Shown piece by piece: positions 48,481 through 60,420 of a DNA stretch of 64,000 nucleotides (position 1 is the stretch's first letter; each line of letters starts with the position of its first letter). The notes under the pieces were generated by a model, which was given only the letters and a program-made list of their open reading frames with translations, did not search any database and was not told the DNA's origin. A program made the position numbers and the translations under genes. The stretch lies in the NCBI GenBank assembly GCA_013397795.1, contig VZTJ01004023.1:1835706-1899705 (forward strand), read 5' to 3'. This DNA comes from Orthonyx spaldingii (taxonomy: Eukaryota > Chordata > Aves > Passeriformes > Orthonychidae).

Positions 48481-51400
48481 TAACTGCTAAATAATGGTTA
48501 TATAATGTACAAAAGGCAACCTCTGTGGTGGTGTCTCAGGGATGAGTGGTGTCCCTTGTACCCCACAAGCACTGTCTGTGTTGATGGGGCAGAGACCTGA
48601 GAACTGACAAAACATTAAGCACTGCTTTGCATGAGATGGTCTGACGTGTCAGATGGGGTGTGTGGAACTGGTAGATCAAAGGTTGTTTAGGACCATTTTG
48701 CAGCAGCGAGTGAAGATTCAAATCCAAATTCTGGTAAATAATATATGACCAAAGATTATTCCTTGATTTATTTTTTTCTTAGAATTAGAAAACATATGTG
48801 CATGCATATATATGGTAATATTAAAGATAGGTATTCCATGTGCACAAGGAACTCTGCTTTCAGGATGTGTGACTTTCATTGTAGATAAAAGGAACTGACA
48901 AAGAAATAAAAGAACAAAATTAAAACTCCAGGAGACAATAGAGTATGCAAGACTCCCTTGTTAACAACAGACATCTGCCAACATACAGACGAGCTATGGA
49001 GGGAGCTTGTTTTATCCTTAGGAACATTATGTGAAAAATAGTCCTACCAGTATTAAGTTGTGTACACTCCAAACTGAAGAGCCCCGTGTAACAAATTCTC
49101 TATCACGTTTCACATAAAGCAATCTCACCAGTTTATTCGTATAACAGTTTTTTGATCACTTGCGAGTTCTGTGGTTGTTTTTGTTTGCTTGGGTTTTGTT
49201 TTTTTTAATGAAAGTTACATTATAATTCATCTCTTTTGTGTTTAATATGAGCTGCTAAGATTATTGTGTATGGAATCTTAATAGATTGTAAATTCTGCTT
49301 GTTTCTAGGACTGACTTTTTTTTAATCTCAGGCTTCATAAAACTCAAATACTAAACATTGAAGAGTCAGAAAAAAGAAAAGTGTAATCTGTAACTAATAG
49401 GTATTGCATATTTCAAGCAAATTAGGACAAATTATTCACTAGAAGAGATTCTTATAAATTCCAATATGTATAAAGCATTGTGAAGAAAGCAGTTATAATA
49501 TACGACAGTAGAAATGCCCAATGTGGTATCACTTAAACACTGTATTTCTGAGCAAGAGTTTGCTGGTGTTTTAATGGTATTTCTATTGCTATTTAAGCTT
49601 TCAGGGAGATGAAATATTTTACTCTGAGTGATGGAAACTGAGAAGCTGTTATAGTGAACAGATGAAGGAGAGCATGCAAAACATACGCTGTGAAATTCCA
49701 TGTTTGACCTGACCGTTGAAATAGAGCTTGAGTTTTGAAAACAAACACGCACAAAAACAACAGAAAACCCCCACAACGGAGTTTTGATGTGTTGTAAAGG
49801 ACTATATCACTAATGCCAAGGAATTTTCTCAGTTTTTAAATGCTTGCAGCAAGTTTTTGTAGTCCCTCTCTGAGTTGGCCATCGTGCAAAGTACAACACT
49901 AAAGGAGAGCTTGTAGAGAACATTGTGATGCAGAAAGGAATGGCTTGTGAGTCTGTAAGTAAATAGAAGCCAGGGCTATGCAGGATTTTCATTATTAATT
50001 TCTTGGTTGTTTTTCAACTGAGTACTGTCAGGCCATTCTCACAATCTTTTAGTTGGAATTTAAATAACATCCCCCAAACACACTGTACACCCCAATTTCC
50101 ACTCCATTTTTTCCTGACTCACTCTCCAGTTTTGCTGTTAAGGATCTGACCTTGTGTGCACATAAAGTAAACTGAACAGGTAAAAGCTACAGAAGAAATC
50201 AAATTAATTTTTTTCCAGGCTTCATTTAGCACAAGGTGCCATTTGCCAAACTGTTAGGTCATGACATCTCTCATTTGGTACTGAGAAATTGGAGGAAGCC
50301 TGGGCAAGAATGTGAAATGTGTGAACAAGCAGTTTATTCCCAGTGAAGGAGCATCAACCTGTAGCAGTGTTCTGGCTTGATTCAAGAAGATCAATTTTGC
50401 ACCAGCTGAAACTAACAATGAAAACCCCAAAGATGGTATCTCGGTCATCAGTGTATGAAATAAGAACCAGAGATGGACGATCTCCTTCAGACAGTGACTT
50501 ACTGCAGCAATTTAAAAATGATACAGTAGCTCATTACTTATAGGGAGGTGGTTGCAATGAGATAAAACTTCATCCAGTTTCTCCAGTACTTCAGAGAGAA
50601 AGAGACAGTTTGCTTTTAGTTACAAAGTGACTTTAAAACTAGAAAATTAGGGCTGAGCATGTGTGGTCTGTCTGTTCACTAGAAGATCTAATTTCAGCAG
50701 AGAATGCATTTGGCAGTTACAGCATTTAATGCTGTCGATGTTTTAGTGGGAACCACTTAGCTGTTGAAGTTAGCATTGTGGCAGTGAAAAGTGTCAATAT
50801 TTTTTGTCTTAGTGTCTTGCATATGTTTTCAAGGAACCATACTGAGAATTAGTTTTCTCTGGGAAGCAACCATGCAGGTAAAATTGTCTTCAAGTGTATT
50901 AGCCGTGCTTGGGGGTGGTGAGCAGGGGAGCGGTGAAGTGGAGCTGCTCGAGGCATTTTGCCTTGAGTGTGGCTGGAGGCAGCCTGCTGCCAACTGGCTG
51001 GGGCAGCATCATGTCCTGCACTCCCTACACCTCCAAAAAGTTCCACAGGCTTCTTCTGCCCCTGCAGCCAGGGTCTGGCACTGAGTGCCTCCCTCCCTCA
51101 GCTGGGAAAAGCTTTGAGAGCTGTTGGCTTCTTGCTCGTTTTGCCTTGCCTGTGCTAAGCAGCCATGGGGAAAGTCATGTTCCTTCTATACTGGCTGGGG
51201 GCTCAGGACAGGCAAATTTCCGTGTCCCTTTAAAACTTTACCCTCTGAGTTACTCTACCAATGCAAAAGAGTCAATGGACTGATCCCAAGCCTGTAAGAC
51301 AATCTTTGTTTAAAGAAGAAGAGAGTTATATTTCAGCATTTTTGTGACAATTATAGTAATCAAGCTAAATTATCCATAAACCAGAAAAAGGTATCAATTT

Positions 51401-53279
51401 TACATTTGAAGGAAAGTTTTTTATTAAAAGATAGTTTTGTTTGGTATTTTATGCCTGCGGTATAACCACTTTAGCCACCCAGAAACCACTGTGGTTGTTT
51501 TTTTCTCTATTATTGCTGGGCAAAGTTATTGAAGAAAAATATTAGAATCTGAGGCAATTCCAAAAGATGTTTTCTTGCCCTGACTCGGTAATTCTGTCTT
51601 CATAAATTCATGCTGTCTTGTGGATAGTCATCCTAGTTATATATTTCCCTTAACCACAAAAATCCTTTTAAATTGGGGAATAAGTTCACGTTGTAGACCT
51701 GGAGTTCAGTTTGGATTCTCAGTGAGGTGGGAGGGTGCTTTGCTGGGCCCAGAGTGAGAGGGGAGCAGAAGGGCAGGGAGCCCTCAGGTGTTGTCACAGT
51801 GGGCATTGTTTTGGGGTGATCCTGTGCTTTTGTAACCAGTAACCCATGCACTGCGCAGAAATTAAACATTTAAAGGTGTCCATAATACTGTAACATTTGT
51901 GGGTGATTTTTTTGCTTTTTGTTTGTTTAGGATTTTTTGGTGAGTAGCTAATGAGACTTGCTCTTTATTCCTTTATTCCCAAAAGTTAATAACTGTGAAA
52001 AAGTCACCAGCTATCTCTCTTAACAACACTGTGCGTTTTTGGAGATGAGGAGGCACAGCTTCTTCAATAACTTTGCTGCCTAAACCTTTGTTAAAAGACA
52101 TTTAAGTATTTGTACACCCATAATGGACAAGAATATTCTTGAAAACATGTTCCTTCTCCATACTTGGAGGAAAGTCAGAGGTTCAAAAGTGATCTTTCAA
52201 GCAGAAAATTTGACTGATTGAACTCTTCCAATTTATTTTGCTGAAATTTGCTATTTTGAAATTTGAGTTCTTTGCCTGGTCAAATACCAGGCTGAGGTTC
52301 CTTTTTCCAAGCATAATTTCAATGACAGGATTTATTTCAAGGATTACATTGTATTCATTTCACTTACCAAATTAAAAGAAGATCATTCCACTGAAATTCA
52401 AAAAATAAACCTAAAGCAATGTGAATTATTTTTGTAACGTCTATCTTCAACATTGAATGAAGGAATGAAGTCTGGAATAATTCCTGCATTGAAAATTAAG
52501 ACATTTGTGTTCATCCCTGGCTCCACTGTTGTGTTTTGCTTGAGGAAATTGTATCATCTGTCAGCTTTAGTATGTAAAACTAAGAAATGTACAAAAGTGT
52601 TGCAAGAGTGTTGTTCCTCATAAGAGCAGGTGCAAAGCAAGTTAAGAGCAATAGTTTTAACTGCTAAATATAGGGTTGTAAGTCATGATAGTCAGTTTAT
52701 GTACTGTATGTGTTTTATATGATGGATACAGCATTTTTCTGTCTTCATGCATCATTCTGATTTCTACAGTTGCATTCACGGCTGTGCAAGTATTTGCAAT
52801 ATAATTACAGAACAAAGTTCAGCCTGTGGATTATTAATGAATGACTATAAATATCATTTAGTGGGTAGTTCTTGCCCATAACTGGTTGGTTGTCTAGATC
52901 ACGTGGTGCTTTTTCTGCTCTCAGGTTAGATTCAAACCCAAGAGAGTAATAGCTACTACCTACACAGTGATATCCAGTTAGTGAATCCTTTCAGAGATGG
53001 ATGCAGCCAGCTGAGTACTTGTGAGCAAGGCATTACCCAGTCCTTCAATGGCAGCTCTTGCAAGTCTGCTGTTTAGAAATTACTGGTTCTTGCATTATTC
53101 GTCCTTCTGTCATGTCAGTTTTATTCTGTAGCACTCAATGTCGGAAGAGTACAGACTTTACTTTTTTTGTGAAAGTAAAGAGCAACTCAAGCTGCTCAGA
53201 ATTTTACAGTGTATGAAGGCAACCAAGACAGCATGAGGCCAGGTACTGGGGAGCAGGACACGAGAGCCAGCTCTGCCGT
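48481..53279. other. Unique DNA with one GC-rich, CpG-poor patch
   Basis: A GC-richer segment at about 50900-51240 holds overlapping plus-strand frames (97, 124 and 63 codons) but few CpGs, no recognised domain and no clean splice pair. Another moderately GC-rich patch is at 51700-51800. Remaining sequence is AT-rich and featureless to me. Confidence 0.5.
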
Positions 53280-53431
53280 ACCTGCTGGGTCTTGGCTTCA
53301 TTGGGCGCCACTGGTGCTTTGTTTCCAGCACGGTATTTTCTCACATGCTCTGTACATGACAAAGGTAGCTTTTTTAAATCACTTTGAACTATAAAATGTC
53401 TTGTTCCAGAGACTGTATCTGGCTTGTGTTT
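53280..53431 (-). other. Exon-like minus-strand block, unidentified
   Basis: On the minus strand a frame (53452-53204, 82 codons) is bracketed by an acceptor-like 'attaatggttctacag' and a donor-like CAGCAG|GTACGG near 53280. The enclosed residues are basic and polar (for example QKHKPDTVSGTRHFIVQSDL), which is unlike most chance frames here, but I recognise no family and the acceptor lacks a good polypyrimidine tract. Chance remains the simplest explanation. Confidence 0.15.
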
Positions 53432-56400
53432 TTGGAGACTCTGTAGAACCATTAATAGGTTTTAATGGAAGACTTTGCATCTTTAACTTGCTCAAGTGTT
53501 TTTAGTGTTTTTTGGGGGTTGATTAACTTTTGTCTTCGTTTGCCTATCTACTAGTTTTTCCTCAAAGGAAGTCTTGTGATTATGTTTATAGGCTCCCTCT
53601 CCAGGGAGAGTTTATTGATACCTTTTCTAGTCTCTGAATAGCATTTTCCATCTGTTTCTTCTTGCCTGGCTCTGGTTGTTCTATTGCTTGTTTTTGCATA
53701 TTTTTTTGCATACTATATTTTCTTACTATTTTATATCACTTGTGAAAGTTATATATTCACCAGAGATCCCATTTTTGTAATATTTCACCATTCCTTCAGT
53801 CTTGTGAAAGAGCAGTGACATCATCTCACCTCACAGATAAGGCAGACAAAAGCATGAGGGGTTTTCAAGTGGTCCCAGAGAAGTTCCTGAACCCATGGCT
53901 TGCCATGTTAGTCCAGATTCTGTACCATGACTTCTGACTTTCTCTGCAGCATATCAAAGTTGAGTAGATGTTCTGACGATTTTTAAAACTGCTTCATCTC
54001 TTGGGAATACTAGTTTTCATAGACTATGCTGGTACCTATTCAGGAAAAAAAAAAAAAAAAGTCTTTTTGCAGCCAAATATCAACGTTTGGGCAGGCACAG
54101 AAAAATTGGTAAAAATTTGATTGGTAGAAATTTCTGAGAAGTTAAAAAATGCTAAGATGTATAAATATTGTATAGTGCACAGGATGTAGCAACTTGCTAA
54201 AGTGTGAAGCTGCTCGTTGGGGCATATCTAAGCTTCTCTTCCTCACAGCTCTACTGAACTTGTAAGAATCTGCTATGACTTTAAAGTACAAAAATCCCAA
54301 AGCAGATCCATAATCTCCAGGGCTGTAAGTGATGAGTCCAGCAGGTTTCACTTGCTGCACTGTTCCTTTTCTAGGATAAGTGAAAGCAGAAAATCTGTGC
54401 TCTCTGCCTTGCTGGGCTGCTGTGAAAGGAGTGTGGCCTGCCCACAAGTTCTGTGCCCTGGTCACTTCAGATGCTCAGCTGTTCTGATTTGTTACTTGGG
54501 ATACTTAGCTTGAACATTTGGTCTGAAAATTGGGGAAGGCAAAATGTAGCAGGGAGCAGTGTGTGGAGCTGCTCTGGAAGGGCTACTTTTACACTAAGCC
54601 ACTTTTCAAAGGAAAATGAATTTTTCTAGTAATACTCTTAGCCAGAAATGCGTTGGTGTGCTTTTCAAGATGTCTTGGAATGCTAGCACAAGAAGTTCGT
54701 GTACAAATCTAATTATCTCAGCTTTCCCTTTTTTTTTTTGGCAACGTTATTTTGATTTATTTTTGAAGCTGTTAATGAACTGCATTGGGAAAGAGATTAC
54801 ATGATTTATGTAACATTTATTTTCTTTTATTCTTTCTGATCTGCCTTGTTACAAACCATGAATTGTTTAAGTGCTTTTTTTGCTTTGAACTAGCAGGAGA
54901 GTGGCAGCATCTCTTGTTGGATTTGTTCATTTTTTTAAATGAATCTAAAACATGACTTACACACCAGGCTGTGCTTTCACACAAAGGACACCTCTGTGGT
55001 GATCCTCTCCTTTTGAAAGAGTAAGTGAGCTTCTCTTCCCACCTTTGGCCTCACTAATGAGATCTGCAGGGGGGAATCAACACTCGTTTTCCCTGATGGC
55101 ATAATGACAGAGTTTCCTGGAGATTGAGCTATCAACACTGATATTATTTAATTGGGGAAAGAGTTTAGTCCAGCCACAGGCATGCATGCTCAGCTGGAGG
55201 AATGCTTTTTTCTAGACTAATGTAGTTTTCTAGTCTCTGAGTAGAAGTTCGGGACAATCTTTCTACCCAAATATTGTTTCATGTTCCTGAGAGGGAGAGC
55301 TTTCCTTTGGCTGTTGAAAGCCAGTAAGCTTCTGGTCATTTGCTACAGATAACAAGATACCTTTTGTTATGAAAAAGTTAACAAAAGATAACTTTTGTGC
55401 AAGTTTGGGAAATCCTGATCAAATGTAGAAATTAAACCACTGAACAATTAGGTTACTTTAATTTTTATTTTTTTCAAATAAAAATCTCTAGAAGCAATGG
55501 TTAACTTAACAATGTAAGTAAAAATAGTATGGGACTGTGTTTTATGAAGGTTTAGTGATGGTCCAAAGCTGAAAAGTCTGGTGTTTTGGAGCAGTTCCTC
55601 AGAAGTGAGTGTACTGCTTGGCATGCCAGATTACAAGGTTCTAGAGGAAAACTTCAAGGGAAACTAATCTTGCAGTCACTTTCTGTTCTTTCAAGTAGTT
55701 GACCTTAGTTTTTACAGTGGTTTCAGCTATTAAACAAGTCTCTTTTTTTCTTACATTTTAATTGCAAAGATACTCTGTATGTTGTGAACCATAAACAGAG
55801 CTGAAATTGCTGACTGCACCCTGTCACTGAAATTATTGCAATAATATTTTGTAGTATTTGTGACAACAACTTTTTCAAGGAAAAATAAAATCCTGATCTC
55901 AGCCAGTTAACTGCTGTGTGTAGTGGAACATATACATAAAACATATAAAGCTGTACACACTGTGTATATACACATGTGTACAATATTTTTTATATAGAAG
56001 TTAGTATTAAAAGCCAGCATCCTTTTGCTGGTTTTGAACGTCAGTTTATTTCCAGTCTAAGAAATGTTTTCTACACCCATTTTCACAGTTAGAGACATTC
56101 TCTCTTCTGCCTATAACTTGTGTTTGAGCAAATGTTGATCTTAATGATGAAGGAAAGAGAGATGGTGTTTGGATTTTCTTTTCCTCTCACTGAAATTAAG
56201 GGAAAGAAAAAGCGATTCCAATGTTAGTTGAGGAATTAGTTCACGTAAGGGGTCAGTAGCTGGGGTTAGTACTTAAAAGTATTCCTTCTCTTAAGAAAAA
56301 TAAATACAATGTGCAGTTACCATTAAGTAGTGCAATTTTGTACTTCAAATTATTTAGAAAGCTAAAACACTTTCCCTATGATTTTGTGACTCTGTAATGT

Positions 56401-57454
56401 AATATCAGAAGTTCTGTGCTGTTTAGCTGAGTTTGAAAAATGACATTGTAAACTTTGATTTGTTACTCCCATTTTTGAGGGGAGGTTATACAAAGGGTCA
56501 AGCCCATGTCTCCTATGGAGTCAGTATGAGTTGAGAGTACCTCAAAGATGTGTCGGTGTGAAGGACCCAAACTTGTGTATCCAAAAAAAAAGGAAAAAAG
56601 GCAATACAGAAGGGCTAAGGTGGGATGCCAGCTGTGTATTAGGTAGTTTCTATAAATAAATGCTTTGCACTCTGGAGAATGCTGGCTAAGCACTGTGAAA
56701 TGCCTTTGTATGTGGCGTGCAGGGTATAACTGTGTTGTGACTTCACCTGTTTTCCAGAGGAATAAAATGTGTTCCTGTGTGACTTTCAAATCAAGCCCAT
56801 TTTACCAAAGTGTTGGGTAGCTGTTTCCTGAGGCAGCCAGAGGAGTATTTGTTGAGTGATTGAGGGCACTTCACAGCACCCTCACGAGTGCTGCTGGAAG
56901 GCCCTGAGCAGCACAGAGGGACGTGGAGCCAAAGGCCACCCAAAACAAACACTCAAGCTTTGGAGCAGGAACTGCTGCTGCAGGAGCGGAGCTCACATCC
57001 TCTGTGCTCCAGTGCCAAATGCTCACTGTCCATGCTGTGCTTGGTGAAATGGCTGCAAAGCAATCACACAAACCCCAACACACACATCTCAACAGCCAAA
57101 CTACTCCTCACCAGTAAGTTACACTCCCTTGTACCTCTAAATTTTGGTTTGCAGGAGTTGGATTTTCATTGAAAACCCAGCTGCCCTTTAAGATGTGTGA
57201 GAGCGTGAATTTGATTGAGAAACCAAATAATCTTCAGTCCAAAATGCATTTTGGGTTAAGTGTGACGGTGCATTTCTACATATATTCAGAATATTCCTTT
57301 TAATCAGTATTATTCCATGTAGTGCTGGCCATCTCTGAACATATTCATAAACTTTAATAAAGAAACTAACTCACATAATGTAACACATTGTTTTTCACAG
57401 CAAATTTAACATTATCCTGAATTTAGTTCTTTTTTTTGTTGTTTATTTACAAAG
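53432..57454. other. Unique DNA with A-run and GC-richer patch
   Basis: A run of 16 at 54045-54060. Alternating purine-pyrimidine sequence at 55960-55990. A GC-richer patch at 56850-57110 carries overlapping frames on both strands and ends near a donor-like ACCA|GTAAGT at 57113; no domain or acceptor supports a gene. No interspersed repeat recognised. Confidence 0.5.
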
Positions 57455-57497
57455 AAACCTACCACAGGAGCTAGAGCTTCATGATTTCTATCAAAAG
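57455..57497 (+). other. Candidate 43-nt coding exon
   Basis: A long T-rich tract ('cttttttttgttgtttattt') leads to an acceptor AG at 57453-57454, and a near-consensus donor AAAAG|GTAAGAG follows at 57497/57498. One frame is open across the segment and reads NLPQELELHDFYQK, a plausible hydrophilic peptide with entry phase of one base. Other frames have a stop. Too short to identify by eye; a chance splice pair in AT-rich DNA is possible. Confidence 0.25.
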
Positions 57498-59019
57498 GTA
57501 AGAGCTACTTTGTTCAAAGATATCTGAATGATATTTGTCAGTTCAATATAAATCTAGTTGTAAAAAAAAAGGTAACAATGATATATAAAAACAAAATTTA
57601 ATGAAAAGAACTCACATTATGGGTGAATTTCATGAATCATGTAAAGGTGTGCATAAAAAATTGAATATGTACACTTTAGATCTCAGATCTGATAAATATT
57701 TCATTGGATTAAGAAATGCACTCTTGAAGCTTACCTGTATATAAAACATAAGAATGCATTATGGAGGTAAGGTACTCTGTCAATTAACACACTTGTGTGT
57801 ATGTCTGTCTGTCACTGAAAAAAAAAAAAAATCTTTGTAATTATTCGCCTTAAGGTGGCTGTATCTGAAAAAAACTAAAAATGGAAGCCTTTGAATGAAC
57901 AGAACAAACTGCTGAGGTCACTAACTACTTGCATAAAATATGATTGAGGAGAAATATAACTATGGCATCTACTAATACCTGCACTTAAAATACAGCCTGA
58001 ATGTTCTAAATTGTCATCAGCAGAGTGCTCTGTGAGGGCAATTAAGGCTTGGTTCTGCTGTCACCAAAATCAGAGCTAAGATTACAAAAGCAGAGTTAGT
58101 CCAATGCCTGATGCTTTTGGCCAGTTGGCCATCTATCCCCAAATAACAGCAAGTTTTAGAGCTTCAAGTTTTAGGGAATTCCACTGTCATGAAAATGCCT
58201 TTCTGGATCAGCCTGACACTCGGATGGGGGGCTGAGACTTTTGGGTCACCAAAAGTGAACCTGGCGCTGGATTTTGTCCACTTCAACATCTGAACATCTG
58301 CATCACATGACCTGTTCAGCCTTCTCTCCGTGCAGCATTTCTGGGTGCTGTCTTGGGCATTGGGGGGCTTGGCTTAGGGTTTTCTGTAAAGGTGCTCCTT
58401 CTGATAGTTTGAAACGTTTCTTTTTCTTCAGTCTCGCATTTATAGTGCACAGAGAAGTGTTTTGATGGGAAGTATCAATATCATATTGAATGATTCTACG
58501 GCTTGGATTTGAAAAGCCTGAGTACCAATAATCAGTTTTGTTTCTTCAGATTTTATTGATAGTGAATTAGCAGATGGATATTTCTTTCCTGATACCTGGT
58601 ATGTGACTGTGTGAAAGTGCTAGCAATTCAATATAATAGCAGGGAAATGACTCTTCAATAAAGAAAAAGAAAATTTAACATCTGAATTCATTAAGTGATA
58701 AACTAATAGTGAGTTATGAGCAAGCAGGGTGCACGCTAATATTTCTTTAGAAGCAGTGACAAATGGTAAAGAAATATGTTTCTGCCACTTTGGAAAGACA
58801 GTGGTTTGGGTTATTTTGAATTGGATGTTTCTGTTCACGTTTCTCTAACCTGCTTATTGATTTGTATGGCTCTATTCGTTTTGGTTCAAGCTGCCTTTAG
58901 ATGTTGAGGGGAAGAGGGACAAGCATTTTCAGTGTTGGAATCATCTTAGCTAGTAATATGAGCAATGTATTATGCTTTCTGAAGAATAGATACCAGTTTC
59001 TAAGCTAATCTTGCTGCTG
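57498..59019. other. Unique AT-rich DNA, no gene seen
   Basis: A run of 14 at 57818-57831. A further donor-like GGAG|GTAAGG at 57767/57768 has no identified acceptor. No repeat recognised. Confidence 0.5.
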
Positions 59020-59340
59020 TAGGTACAGATTTGATCAGCAGAGCTGCATTTGGATGTGGTACTACTGCAAAGTTCTGCCAGTGTAATTAATATCAGAATT
59101 TGGCTCATGGGTTCTGCAAAGACTTTGTGGCCATGTTTTGCATGAAAAATGTGTATGTGGTGGTTGTGGTTTTATTCTGATGTGACTGAGGTCAGCAGCT
59201 GCTTGCAGAATCAAAAAGCTATAATTGCATTGTGAGCATTAAGATGTAATGCACGCAGCTTCTTATGCATCCTCCGAACAGGGCAGCCTTATCTTGCATA
59301 TCTGTCACCAGTTCATAATGGAGCAGATGTGTTATTGCAT
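59020..59340. other. Possible conserved non-coding element
   Basis: Motif-dense unique sequence with paired words such as 'gaggtcagcagctgcttgca', 'aagctataattgcattgtga' and 'taatgcacgcagcttctt'. Combination of E-box, homeodomain-like and POU-like (atgcat, 'cttatgcatcc') motifs suggests an enhancer; not demonstrated. Confidence 0.25.
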
Positions 59341-59408
59341 GTTTCTGTGCTTTTCCCTGCTGCTGAACAAGGCTGTTTCCTTCCCTCCAGGTCCAAATAA
59401 AAATGCTT

Positions 59409-59427
59409 AAAAAAAAAAAAAAAAAAA
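59409..59427. repeat. Poly(A) run of 19
   Basis: Nineteen consecutive A's, a simple mononucleotide repeat. No retrocopy signature is recognised upstream of it. Confidence 0.9.
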
Positions 59428-59741
59428 GAATCCAGTTCTCTTACCCACACTGTAACATCCAATAAAGTTGAGTGTTCTGAGGTTTGAAGATGAAAAACAG
59501 GCCATAAGTTATGGAGTTGGAGGACAATATAAACAAAGTGACCTTTGGTATCATGCTTGCCATATTCTGATGAATAAATTGAGTTCATGTTTAACATTCA
59601 GATAATATTCCTGGCAGAGCAAAACATTGCCACATTAAATGTTCAGATCAGAAATGTTCAATGCAGACTAAATTAAGTTGGATCCTAGGACAGCAAACTT
59701 AAAATGAGTAACATGTGGCAACATTTGATTTAACAAAGAAA

Positions 59742-59797
59742 TGTTTCTTTTTCCTTTTTTCTTTTTTTTTTCCTTTTTCTTTCTTTTTTTTTTTTTT
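59742..59797. repeat. T/C polypyrimidine tract
   Basis: About 55 bases almost wholly of T with scattered C, passing directly into 'actgtaagttt'. Simple low-complexity tract; could act as a splicing or triplex-forming tract, but no exon follows that I can support. Confidence 0.85.
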
Positions 59798-59979
59798 ACT
59801 GTAAGTTTAAAAGTATAAAGATACACATGCCACAATGCAGTGCCAGGAACGTTAACTGCTTTTGATCTCCCTCCTCAGATATTAACGTCTCCCCCTGAAC
59901 ACCCCGCTTGTTTGGCGTCTTAAGAGTTTTCATACCAATAAAGATGCAGAGAACAGCAGTCTTTGCTTCTGTTTCTTCA

Positions 59980-60420
59980 GCTTGTTTTCTTAGTGTTGCA
60001 TGATCTATGCCCTGGAGAGGTCAATTTTAATCAGCCCCCAGGCACTGCTTAATATTTAGGGCCAAATTGTCAAAGAAGGCCTCCGTTGGATTTTGATTAG
60101 TGAGCATACGATCGTTTCTTGCGCTGTTGAGCCTCCCAAACACATGTATGTTTTTGCCTGCCAAACTCCAGTCCTAAACTCTTTGAAGTGAAGATGTGGT
60201 CGTCCATGCTACTGACATGTGCGTTCTTTGTTTGCAAATTGGATAGTTGCACATCTGTCTCTATCCGCCATTGATTCCTGTTGTACAGCTGCACCTGTAT
60301 TTGATTGTAGGAATGAAAGGGTTGGAACTGGAATTTATTTTTGGAAAAGCAGTGCCAGTTTTCTGCGCGATCAGTGTGATTCTCAGTCATTCCTGGTTTG
60401 CTGTTTTTGCAGTTTGATCT
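59980..60420. other. Strong candidate conserved element or minus-strand exon
   Basis: Unique sequence with unusual complexity for this window: CpG words in AT-rich context ('catacgatcgtttcttgcgc', 'ttctgcgcgatcagtg'), FOX-like TGTTTGC, E-box CAGCTG and words such as 'tcaattttaatcagccccc'. It is open on both strands for about 100 codons (60219-60533 plus; 60390-60097 minus). The minus frame is polar and balanced (for example QLYNRNQWRIETDVQLSNLQ), so a coding exon cannot be dismissed, but no family or clean splice pair is recognised. Double-strand openness with retained CpGs is more typical of a conserved non-coding element. Confidence 0.3.

Noticed and set aside
50791..51283. GC-rich patch with three overlapping plus-strand frames, considered as a CpG island or exon
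   Set aside because: Few CpGs, mutually overlapping frames, no recognisable domain and no clean splice pair.
59742..59797. Polypyrimidine tract as a splice acceptor for a downstream exon
   Set aside because: No suitable AG plus open exon with donor follows; it is more simply a low-complexity tract.
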